From the NCBI GenBank assembly GCA_046760705.1, contig JBHIER010000024.1, forward strand, positions 1 to 14,891: 14,891 bases of DNA, given 5' to 3'. The notes below the pieces were generated by a model. That model saw only the letters and a list, made by a program, of their open reading frames with translations. It was not told where the DNA came from and did not search any database. This stretch comes from JBHIER01 sp046760705 [NCBI: bacterium] (GTDB lineage: Bacteria > JBHIER01 > G020348925). The translations under genes were made by a program, and so were the position numbers. This document shows, in pieces, positions 6,553 through 14,043 of the stretch; position 1 is the first letter of the stretch, and each line of letters begins with the position of its first letter.

Positions 6553-8748
6553 ATGAAGAGGGCGTTTTGGATTTTCATAATGTCTGTTGTGATGATGGCT
6601 GGTGTGAATCACTGCGATTCATGGGCCGCAGAGATGTTGGAATTACTGGGGCAAACTCCTGGTGGTTCGGCCTTTCGCACTGAATTTGCTCATGGAAGAC
6701 TTTATGCTGGTGTCGGAGTGAGCCTCTGGATATATGATGCTACAGATCCGTCGGTGGACAGCGTGCTCGCCGCCCATCCTTTCAGGTCTCTCATCAACGA
6801 TATCGTGGTCAGAGAAGATAGCGTCGTCTTCGTTGCTGCGAATCATGATGGCCTGTGGGCGCTTGATGCCTCTCATCTGCCGGACTTACCAGTATTGGCT
6901 CATTTGGAGACTCCTGGGGATACTGCGGCCTTCGATATCACTCTGGTGCCACCTGACACCATTTATCTCGCCGATGATTTTGTGGTCCGGATTTTGCGTT
7001 TCACCGGAAATGAATTTGTGGAACTTGGGCGATTTGCCGACGGCAATGCCACCGGTGCAGATCGGCGAGGTGACAGAATAGCTGTCTGCCGCAGGCTCGG
7101 GACAAGGGGAGTTGTGGAATTGTACAGGGCTGACTTACCCCCGGAGTTGATGTGCTCATTTTATAACGATTTGCTAAAGACAGTGGAAGATGTTCGTTTT
7201 GCAGACCTGAGGGATGACATCATCTATGTGTGCGGTGGGACCAGCGACGGGTTCGGGTTGACGGGCGATTTTTTTGCCCTCCAGATAGAGGATGACAGTT
7301 TGAAAGAGGTGGCTCATTATACCATTAATGGCAATCTCCTCGTCGCCGCCACGGCCATCATCACCGGCCTTGAGTCTCGCAATGATACCCTCTTTCTGGT
7401 AACGACTGCCGGTGTTTTAGACCATTCTGCGACCATCGATTGTCCGGTCTTGGATGGAACCTGTCTGCCCGATTCACTGCCGGTTATTGGCCATATTTGC
7501 CCGGGTTTACTGTATTTTGATGTCTCCCTTCATGAAGACCTGCCAGCGTTGGCCATAGCCTCGGAGTGGTTCGGTATCCGATGGATGGACATCTCCGGTC
7601 TGGCCAGCGGGCAGACCTTTTTTGACGATTCGGACACGATAGCTGTGCATCCCACAGGTGGATGGGGGAAGCGGCCCAAAATTGGTAATGATACTCTGTG
7701 GCTGGCATGGGAAGGTTACGGCGTGGGAATTTTTGATCTGTCTGACCAATCCCACCCGGTTCAAATAAGCAGCCTTCCTGGGCCATTTGCCACAGATTTC
7801 GCTTTTGCTGATACACTTGCATTCGTGGCTAAGTCATCCAACGACCTTGAGGTATATAACCTGGCTCCCTGGTATCAAGGAGGAGAACCTGAGTTTCTAA
7901 CGAGAGTGAATGCGGGGGGATTATTGGACTGGGTTCACTGTGTAGACTTCCTTATCACTGATGATGGACCTCGTATTGCCTATCAGTTTGGGAACGATGG
8001 GTTCTGGCTTATTGACCCTCGGGATTGCCCCAATTTTACTCCTGTGGGACCATTTCTTGATGGCTCAAAGATAAGGGAGTTTATGGCCTTCGGAGATACT
8101 CTTTTTCTCGCCTATGATAAACGCATTGCGGCTCTCCGTATTTCGGGAGATTCAGCCATCGTGTTGGCCGACACATCGGTCTCTGTGCTCGGCAAGGCTA
8201 CGGCCATTGGGCGTGAAGGGAGTTTGGTGGCGGTGAGCGGGAAATTGAGTAGCAAATGGGTGCTTTTCTACAATTTCACCGGTGATGCCTTTGAATTTTT
8301 GGGCGAATGGCAAGGGGAGCGGCCGGTTGAGGACATTTCTATAAAAGATGGTCTCGTGTACGTCTCTCTGGGAACCCAAGGGTTGGTTGTTCTCCAAAAT
8401 CCGAGCTCACCGGTAGAGATAGCAGTCTATCCAGGTTCAGGCGGGAGGCGTGGTCTGGCCGGCACCGAGAAGATAGACGTAGGTCCTGACGGCAGGGTTT
8501 ATCTCGGTGATTTTTATGCTGGATGTTTCATACTCAGTCCTGTTGGTGCTCCTGGTCCGGGATGTGCCAGAGGAGATGTGAACGGGGACGGCACGGTGGA
8601 TGTCCTCGATGTGGTGCTGGCCGTAAATATTATCCTCGGCCGTTACGATCCGGATGAATCGGAGCACTGCCGGGCAGATTGTGTGGAGGATGGAGTAATT
8701 GACCTCCTGGATTTAGTCTGTATCGTGAACATCATTCTTGGTCGGTGA
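6553..8748 (+). CDS. Secreted LVIVD-like beta-propeller protein with C-terminal dockerin
   Basis: The ATG at 6553 follows AGGGGG (6541-6546) and lies 24 bases after the previous stop. Residues 1-26 are a signal peptide (MKRAFWIFIMSVVMMAGV..., cleavage near 'SWAA-EM'). Residues about 30-665 are a string of short beta repeats with the pattern 'V.V..D.VFVA....GLWALDASHLPDLPVLAHL', like LVIVD-repeat propellers that occur in bacterial surface proteins; 'GLVYVSLGTQGLVVLQNPSSP' near residue 600 is another clear unit. The length would allow two propellers. Residues 674-731 are a dockerin pair: 'GDVNGDGTVDVLD' and 'CRADCVEDGVIDLLDLVCIV', ending 'NIILGR' with no 'GIGxC' tail. No enzyme motif is visible. 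The role is inferred to be binding or scaffolding on the cell surface. Confidence 0.8.
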   Translation: MKRAFWIFIMSVVMMAGVNHCDSWAAEMLELLGQTPGGSAFRTEFAHGRLYAGVGVSLWIYDATDPSVDSVLAAHPFRSLINDIVVREDSVVFVAANHDGLWALDASHLPDLPVLAHLETPGDTAAFDITLVPPDTIYLADDFVVRILRFTGNEFVELGRFADGNATGADRRGDRIAVCRRLGTRGVVELYRADLPPELMCSFYNDLLKTVEDVRFADLRDDIIYVCGGTSDGFGLTGDFFALQIEDDSLKEVAHYTINGNLLVAATAIITGLESRNDTLFLVTTAGVLDHSATIDCPVLDGTCLPDSLPVIGHICPGLLYFDVSLHEDLPALAIASEWFGIRWMDISGLASGQTFFDDSDTIAVHPTGGWGKRPKIGNDTLWLAWEGYGVGIFDLSDQSHPVQISSLPGPFATDFAFADTLAFVAKSSNDLEVYNLAPWYQGGEPEFLTRVNAGGLLDWVHCVDFLITDDGPRIAYQFGNDGFWLIDPRDCPNFTPVGPFLDGSKIREFMAFGDTLFLAYDKRIAALRISGDSAIVLADTSVSVLGKATAIGREGSLVAVSGKLSSKWVLFYNFTGDAFEFLGEWQGERPVEDISIKDGLVYVSLGTQGLVVLQNPSSPVEIAVYPGSGGRRGLAGTEKIDVGPDGRVYLGDFYAGCFILSPVGAPGPGCARGDVNGDGTVDVLDVVLAVNIILGRYDPDESEHCRADCVEDGVIDLLDLVCIVNIILGR

Positions 8749-10424
8749 AGAAGATGTGCAGATGGTGGTCCTTCCTGCCTGTGCCGTGTCCGTCACGGCA
8801 GACAGGCATTCTGATGCTTCTTTGCACGGGGATGGGTATTTCTCTCAGCGCTATCCCCGGCCCAGGTAGAGTCACTCCTACTGAGGGTGCCACCGCCTAT
8901 CTTTTGGTTGCTTACAACGCCAACTACCTCTGGGGCCCGCCGGGTCACATCAGCCGGGCCGATTCCGGGCAGTTTGTGACCACTCTGAACCGCCATTTGG
9001 ATCTGATGGAGGGCCTGGGCCAGCGGGCGGACTATTTTTTCACCGGTCTGGCGGCCGAGAAGCTGGCCGAGTGGTCCCCGCAGACGGTGACCCGTCTCCT
9101 CAATTCGGCTCACGGTCTCAACTACCACGGGGCCAACCGCCCGCCGTATCCCTCTTTGGTGGATCTGGTCCAGGGGGAGAGCTGGGAGGAGGACGTAGCT
9201 CTGGTCCGCACTTACGAGGCCGAGGGGTGCCACCCCACTACCGGGGAGCACGTCGGGGGCATGGCCGCCTGGCAGGTTGTCTTCGGCCAGAATCCCTTCT
9301 CCACCGGCCGCTTCTTTCAGGCCTCCATCCTGGCGGTGAACAAGGAGTTGGGTGCCCGCATGGGCGTCGGCCTGGAGGGCAACACCGGGGCCAGTCGCAA
9401 CGACGCCTGGTTTCTGGGAGTCCTCAACCGCCCGGTGAGCCTGGCCCTCGGCCCATCGCCCCTGGTGGACGCCGCCCTGAATGGCCGGATCGAGGAGTAC
9501 CTGGCCCATGTGCGAGCCCAACTGTCCGGTCTCAACGGCCCGATGCCGGTGGCGGCCCTCCTCGTCCACGACCACGACTTCTTCAAGCATCCACCCGACG
9601 ATCGGGAGAAGATCTGGGCCCTTTACGAAGAGGCACTCCTGCTGGCCCGAAACCTGGGCCTTCAATTCGTCACCATGCACGATCTCTACACTGCGGTTCA
9701 GAACGGTCCGGGTCCAGCTATCTCCCGGGATGCTCTTGAGGAAATATGCTATACCCTGAGCCAGACCATGGGGACCAACGGCTATCCGCCGGAATACGTA
9801 ACCGCAGACAGCATCCCCTATTCCCTGACCGAGAGTTTCGAAGCTCTCGCGGGCGCCCTGAGCGTTTTCCGTCAAACAGGCAGCCTACCGGACAGCCTCT
9901 GTACCCACGACCTATTGGGTCCCACGACCCACTACACAGGCAGCGTCTCCCCGGGGACCCTCTCCGCCGTCGACGTGCTGGAGGCCGCTGCCGAGGTCTC
10001 CGATCTGCTCTCCGACCGGCTCCCGTCCTCGGTGGCCGTTGGGGGGCAGACCGTCAACCCGGCCGAGTTTTTGGATCTGATGGCCCAGGAGTACGTCGCC
10101 CTGACGGAGGGGGGGCCGGCCCCAGTGGCCTTACGTTCGGTGGATCTCCTGCCCCAGGCCGTGACAGAGAACGACCGCGCCGATCTCCTGACCAAACTTC
10201 AGTTCTGGACCTATAAGCCGGCCATCTTCGCCGCCCTGGGATTGAAAGGTGATGTCAATGGCGATGGTGAGATCGATGTGCTGGATGTGGTGTTCACCGT
10301 AGATATCATCCTCGGGCTTTACGAGCCTGATAAGAGGGAGTTCTGGGCGGCGGATTTTGATGGAGACGGTGAGGTAAATGTGCTGGATGTGGTTCTCATC
10401 GTAAACCATATTATTGGAGGGTAA
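8745..10424 (+). CDS. Secreted NodB-like polysaccharide deacetylase homologue with PMBR-like repeats and dockerin
   Basis: The GTG at 8745 overlaps the previous stop (GTGA), with an alternative ATG at 8754; neither has a clear ribosome site, so translation is probably coupled. The signal region (residues 1-36) is interrupted by 'LPVPCPSRQT', encoded by a palindrome; without it the sequence would be an ordinary signal peptide. Residues about 50-320 resemble the NodB (beta/alpha) barrel: 'RADYFFTGLAAEKL', 'HGLNYHGANRPPYP' (from residue 123), 'LLVHDHDFFKH' (about 272-282). The His/Asp clusters are plausible metal or catalytic residues, but the canonical NodB motifs are not fully clear. Residues about 326-375 and 405-455 resemble pseudomurein-binding repeats, the second with 'LPSSVAVGGQTVNPAEFLDL'. 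Residues 502-558 are a dockerin: 'GDVNGDGEIDVLDVV' and 'DFDGDGEVNVLDVV'. The central code is about 65-70% GC in the lines I counted, against 45-48% in the counted neighbouring lines. It may act on a glycan in the wall or environment. Confidence 0.7.
   Translation: MKKMCRWWSFLPVPCPSRQTGILMLLCTGMGISLSAIPGPGRVTPTEGATAYLLVAYNANYLWGPPGHISRADSGQFVTTLNRHLDLMEGLGQRADYFFTGLAAEKLAEWSPQTVTRLLNSAHGLNYHGANRPPYPSLVDLVQGESWEEDVALVRTYEAEGCHPTTGEHVGGMAAWQVVFGQNPFSTGRFFQASILAVNKELGARMGVGLEGNTGASRNDAWFLGVLNRPVSLALGPSPLVDAALNGRIEEYLAHVRAQLSGLNGPMPVAALLVHDHDFFKHPPDDREKIWALYEEALLLARNLGLQFVTMHDLYTAVQNGPGPAISRDALEEICYTLSQTMGTNGYPPEYVTADSIPYSLTESFEALAGALSVFRQTGSLPDSLCTHDLLGPTTHYTGSVSPGTLSAVDVLEAAAEVSDLLSDRLPSSVAVGGQTVNPAEFLDLMAQEYVALTEGGPAPVALRSVDLLPQAVTENDRADLLTKLQFWTYKPAIFAALGLKGDVNGDGEIDVLDVVFTVDIILGLYEPDKREFWAADFDGDGEVNVLDVVLIVNHIIGG
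8776..8808. repeat. Palindromic element inserted in signal-peptide code
   Basis: TGCCTG plus TGCCGTG (8776-8788) pair with CACGGC...CAGGCA (8794-8808) around a five-base loop, giving a 13-bp stem with a two-base bulge. It encodes 'LPVPCPSRQTG' between the basic start and the hydrophobic core of the signal peptide. Its length (33 bases) is a multiple of three and keeps the frame. It resembles the small palindromic repeats scattered in many bacterial genomes. No full second copy lies in this window. Confidence 0.65.
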
Positions 10425-10444
10425 GGACTCGGAAGGAGGACAAG

Positions 10445-12583
10445 ATGTGGACTAAAACTTTGATCTTAGGTATGGCCTTTTTGATCACTGGATGTGCGAT
10501 TTCACTTCAGGCTTGTGAGCACGGAGCAAAGATAGAAAAGTCAGACCAATCTCAAGTGTGCAATCCTTGGCCAGTCTTCTCAGATTCCCCATGGAGTCAA
10601 CTCATTGGTGTCGAGTGCAACAATTACAACCCAGAGTGTAATCCCTGGATAACAGCAGATGGTAAGAAGCTCTATTTCATTGCTGTTGACGATCAGATAG
10701 GACCACCACGGGACCGGGTCCATGGTCATTATGGGAGCTATGATATTTATGTCTCCGAATGGGATAGCATAAAAGGAGAGTGGGGTCCAGGGGAGAACCT
10801 TGGGCCGAATATCAATACAGGACAGGAAGAACGCCGTCCTTGTGTCACGCCTGATGGTGATACACTCTATTTTAGTCGGGGTGGTGACATCTGGAGGTCG
10901 ATCTGGAACGGGTTCGAATGGACTGAGGCGGAGACGCTCCTTTACCCTGTGAACACACCTTTCGCAGAAGCTGATCCAGCGATCTCATACGACGGGAAAT
11001 TTCTCTACTTTGTCTCCAGACGACCTGGAGGCTATGGTAATTCTGACATCTGGGTGGCTAGCCGGACAAACAGTGAATGGGATACGGTCTGGAATCTGGG
11101 TGAGCCTGTGAACACACCAGCCAATGAGGTATGTCCTTTTTTGACACCCGACGGTAAGACCCTCTATTTCAGTGATTTTAAGGGTCCAAGACCTGGAGGA
11201 TGGGGGAATGCTGATGTTTGGGTATGTACCTCAACGGATGCCGGAGAGTGGAGCGTGCCTGTGCCCATGCCTCCGCCTATTAATAGCAGCCATAATGCTT
11301 GTTCTCCATGTCTTTCTTATGACGGAAAAAGATTCTTTACGGGTGGGGAGGGCGACCTCGTCTCAGGAGGAAATGAGGAGGTATGGGTAGCCTATCTGGA
11401 CTCCTTTCCCCTGCCAGAATTGATACTCAGGCCACCGACCGATTGGGAGAAGACAGGTGAACTGCCCGGTGCGTGGCTGGTCTATGCCCTGGCAGAAGAC
11501 CCAGATAGTTCTTTGTATGCGGCCACTATTTCTACGCTTTACAATTCTGTTCATGGGCTTGTATATCGGTCGATAGACGGAGGTGATTCATGGGAGCCAC
11601 TTGATACTCTACCAGGTGCTCTCATTGCTCAATCTCTATTTGTAACAAGTTCAGGAGACATCCTGGTAGGGACATATCCCGAGGGTGCTATTTTTAAGAG
11701 TACGGATGATGGAAATAGTTGGACAAAATCAGATTCGCCTCAAACCCAGAAGGTTACCGCTTTTCTTGAGACCTATGACGGACGGATTTTTGCCGGTGCC
11801 AGAGGGGGTATATTTGTCTCCTCCGATGGAGGAGACAATTTTGACCTTCTCTATCCTATCTACCATGTTGTACATCATCTCTTTCAGGGGCGGGATAGTA
11901 CACTCTATGCTGCTGCTGGTGGATACCCCTGGAAGTCAACTGATGGTGGTAGTTACTGGGAACCATGTTCAACTGGCTTCCCTTTTCCTGAAGCTAAATC
12001 ACAGGGCATTTACTGGATTACAGAGGGGGTGGACAGTCTCCTCTATGCAGGATCATGGTTCCACGATCATGGTGGTTATGTTTTGAAATCAGACAATAGG
12101 GGAATCGCCTGGGATACGACGGGCAGTATAATGGTCGGTGATGTGCATGCGGTAAAAGTGCGGGTTGTTTCACCTGCTCCTGACGGAAGTATTTACGCAG
12201 GGTTTGAGGCTGGGCCAGACAGTGTCGTCTATCGATCTTCAGACGGGGGGGTGTCGTGGCACAGCACGGGATATCTGCCGGGTGCCCGGACGGTTCAGGC
12301 GCTGTTGCTGGCCCGAGACGGTTATCTTTATGCCGGGACCGGACCTAATGGGGATGTCTTCAAAAAATACGTGGGCCGTAAGGGCGATGTCAACGGTGAC
12401 GGTGAAATCAATGTGCTGGATCTGATCATTGCAGTGAACATCATTCTGGAGGATAGCTGTGCGGATATGGAGGGCTATCAATGCAGGGCTGCCGATTGTA
12501 ACCAGGATGGGTTGATCAGCATTCTGGATGTGGTGGGGATAGTTAAAGTCATTTTAGGTATCGGCTCGTGCGACGAAGGTTAG
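10445..12583 (+). CDS. Lipoprotein with PD40 and Asp-box propellers and C-terminal dockerin
   Basis: The ATG at 10445 follows GGAAGGAGGA (10431-10440). Residues 1-17 end in a lipobox, I-T-G-C, so Cys17 is probably lipidated and the protein membrane-anchored; Asp is not at +2. Residues about 55-325 hold five PD40 (WD40-like) blades such as 'VTPDGDTLYFSRGGDIW', 'ISYDGKFLYFVSRR' and 'LTPDGKTLYFSDFKGPRPGG'. Residues about 350-640 hold six Asp-boxes: 'SIDGGDSW', 'STDDGNSW', 'SSDGGDNF', 'STDGGSYW', 'SDNRGIAW', 'SSDGGVSW'. Residues 647-707 are a dockerin: 'GDVNGDGEINVLDLIIAVNI' and 'CNQDGLISILDVVGIV', ending 'GIGSC'. Asp-boxes occur in sialidases and in non-enzymatic propellers; no sialidase Arg triad is apparent. 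This is the intact relative of the broken copy at 395-787. A lipid anchor together with a dockerin would suit a surface attachment role. Confidence 0.8.
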   Translation: MWTKTLILGMAFLITGCAISLQACEHGAKIEKSDQSQVCNPWPVFSDSPWSQLIGVECNNYNPECNPWITADGKKLYFIAVDDQIGPPRDRVHGHYGSYDIYVSEWDSIKGEWGPGENLGPNINTGQEERRPCVTPDGDTLYFSRGGDIWRSIWNGFEWTEAETLLYPVNTPFAEADPAISYDGKFLYFVSRRPGGYGNSDIWVASRTNSEWDTVWNLGEPVNTPANEVCPFLTPDGKTLYFSDFKGPRPGGWGNADVWVCTSTDAGEWSVPVPMPPPINSSHNACSPCLSYDGKRFFTGGEGDLVSGGNEEVWVAYLDSFPLPELILRPPTDWEKTGELPGAWLVYALAEDPDSSLYAATISTLYNSVHGLVYRSIDGGDSWEPLDTLPGALIAQSLFVTSSGDILVGTYPEGAIFKSTDDGNSWTKSDSPQTQKVTAFLETYDGRIFAGARGGIFVSSDGGDNFDLLYPIYHVVHHLFQGRDSTLYAAAGGYPWKSTDGGSYWEPCSTGFPFPEAKSQGIYWITEGVDSLLYAGSWFHDHGGYVLKSDNRGIAWDTTGSIMVGDVHAVKVRVVSPAPDGSIYAGFEAGPDSVVYRSSDGGVSWHSTGYLPGARTVQALLLARDGYLYAGTGPNGDVFKKYVGRKGDVNGDGEINVLDLIIAVNIILEDSCADMEGYQCRAADCNQDGLISILDVVGIVKVILGIGSCDEG

Positions 12584-12615
12584 ACTCTACAAGATACATG
12601 GAAAGGGACGATTGC

Positions 12616-14028
12616 ATGAGTTGGAAGAGAAGAGAGGTTGTTCTTTCTATTCTGGTTGTTGCGGCATTATGGTTTATCGATGCAATGATGGCGGAGATCA
12701 CCTATGCTCTATGGTTTGTAGATCCTCCGATTGGGGTGGAGTTTTCCGATTACCCAGTTGATACCATATGGACGGTCACAGAGAACGGTGGTCGGGTGGA
12801 CTGGTCCCATTCTGGCAACAATCTCATCGCCTTTGACAGGGTGGGGGCTGACGGGTTCTACGACGTCTATATCATGACCCCAGAGGGGGAAGAGGTGGTT
12901 TGCCTCACGGATAGGCCGGGGTTTGTACCTCAGAAGCACAACGGGCAACCGGTCTGGCACCTGAGCGGTCACTACATCGTATTCCAGGCGGAAAAGGACG
13001 AGAATTTTGATCCTGACGATAGACATTTCGTCTCGTCTGAGGTTTCCACCCCTGGGCGGGGATGGAATTGTGATCTCTGGTGCGTGGACCTGCAGGACAC
13101 CTCATTTACGCGATTGACAAACCTCCCCACCAGAAAGACATATTCGGATACAACCCCCACCTCGGGGGTACTTCACCCGCATTTTTCCCACGATGGCACT
13201 AAACTCCTCTGGTCCGAACTTCTGAACGGAGAAGCGGACTTAGGGGGTAGAGGAGACTGGGGGCAATGGAGGTTGAACCTGTCGAAGTTTGTTGTAGACA
13301 GTAGTGGGCCGAGGCTGGATAGCACCGAGCATTTCGAGCCTGGAGAGGCAACATTCTATGAGAGCCATGGGTTTTCACCAGACGACAGCCTGATCATATT
13401 CTCTGGCAATCTTGAACCAGGACAGCATCAGATATATATGGATATTTATAGCATGAACATCTACACCCACGAATTGAAGAGATTGACCTTTACCACTGAG
13501 GATGTATGGGACGAGCATGCTCACTATTCGCTTGACGGGCGTGAGATCGTGTGGATGTGTAGTGAGGGGTACTCTTTTATCCCTGACCAGTGGCGAGCGA
13601 CATTGAGTACAGACTACTGGCTCATGAATGCCGACGGATCAGACAAGAATCGGTTGACCTACTTTAATGAACTTGGACATCCTGAACACACAGGCGAACG
13701 GGTCATTATGGCCGATTGTTCCTGGTCCCCTGATGGTGGCAGATTGGTCGGTTTCGGCGCGTTTGTCGATACAGCTTTAGGAACCGGTAAATGGAAGATC
13801 GTGATGATCGAGTTTGAGGGGATGGCAGGTTCAAGGGGTGATGTCAATAGAGATGGCCAAATCAATATTCTGGATGTTCTCAAAGCGGTCACCATCATCT
13901 TAGAGATTGAACCACCCACGGATTATGAGATCTGGGCGGCTGACTGCAACGGAGATGAAACCATCGATGTTCTGGATCTTGTGGGAATAGTCAATGTTAT
14001 CTTAGGCATCGGTTTGTGCTCGCCGTGA
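12616..14028 (+). CDS. Secreted TolB/PD40-like propeller protein with C-terminal dockerin
   Basis: I prefer the ATG at 12616, with AAAGGGA (12602-12608) ahead of it, to upstream starts at 12568 (which would overlap the previous gene) and 12598, because it gives a clean signal peptide: 'MSWKRREVVLSILVVAALWF', cleaved near 'DAMMA-EI'. Residues about 45-400 contain six TolB-like blades: 'VDWSHSGNNLIAFDR', 'PVWHLSGHYIVFQAE', 'HPHFSHDGTKLLWSE', 'HGFSPDDSLIIFSG', 'AHYSLDGREIVWMC', 'CSWSPDGGRLVGFG'. This is one six-bladed propeller of the family found in TolB and in peptidase-associated propellers, but no peptidase domain follows. Residues 408-467 are a dockerin: 'GDVNRDGQINILD' and 'CNGDETIDVLDLVGIV', ending 'GIGLC'. 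It follows the previous stop by 32 bases. Probably a binding subunit. Confidence 0.8.
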   Translation: MSWKRREVVLSILVVAALWFIDAMMAEITYALWFVDPPIGVEFSDYPVDTIWTVTENGGRVDWSHSGNNLIAFDRVGADGFYDVYIMTPEGEEVVCLTDRPGFVPQKHNGQPVWHLSGHYIVFQAEKDENFDPDDRHFVSSEVSTPGRGWNCDLWCVDLQDTSFTRLTNLPTRKTYSDTTPTSGVLHPHFSHDGTKLLWSELLNGEADLGGRGDWGQWRLNLSKFVVDSSGPRLDSTEHFEPGEATFYESHGFSPDDSLIIFSGNLEPGQHQIYMDIYSMNIYTHELKRLTFTTEDVWDEHAHYSLDGREIVWMCSEGYSFIPDQWRATLSTDYWLMNADGSDKNRLTYFNELGHPEHTGERVIMADCSWSPDGGRLVGFGAFVDTALGTGKWKIVMIEFEGMAGSRGDVNRDGQINILDVLKAVTIILEIEPPTDYEIWAADCNGDETIDVLDLVGIVNVILGIGLCSP

Positions 14029-14043
14029 GAGGAGAGTGAGAGA

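Noticed and set aside
9071-9739. 222-residue forward frame inside the deacetylase gene
   Set aside because: Overlaps a coherent gene in another frame; the Pro/Gly/Arg-rich product is typical of an out-of-frame reading of GC-rich DNA.
8793-9875. 360-residue reverse-strand open frame
   Set aside because: A shadow of the GC-rich deacetylase gene, where stop codons are rare in all frames; the product is Gly/Val/His-rich without family features.
12568-12615. Upstream starts for the TolB-like protein, overlapping the previous gene
   Set aside because: The extra residues are Arg/Asp-rich and would spoil the signal peptide; the ATG at 12616 has its own ribosome site.
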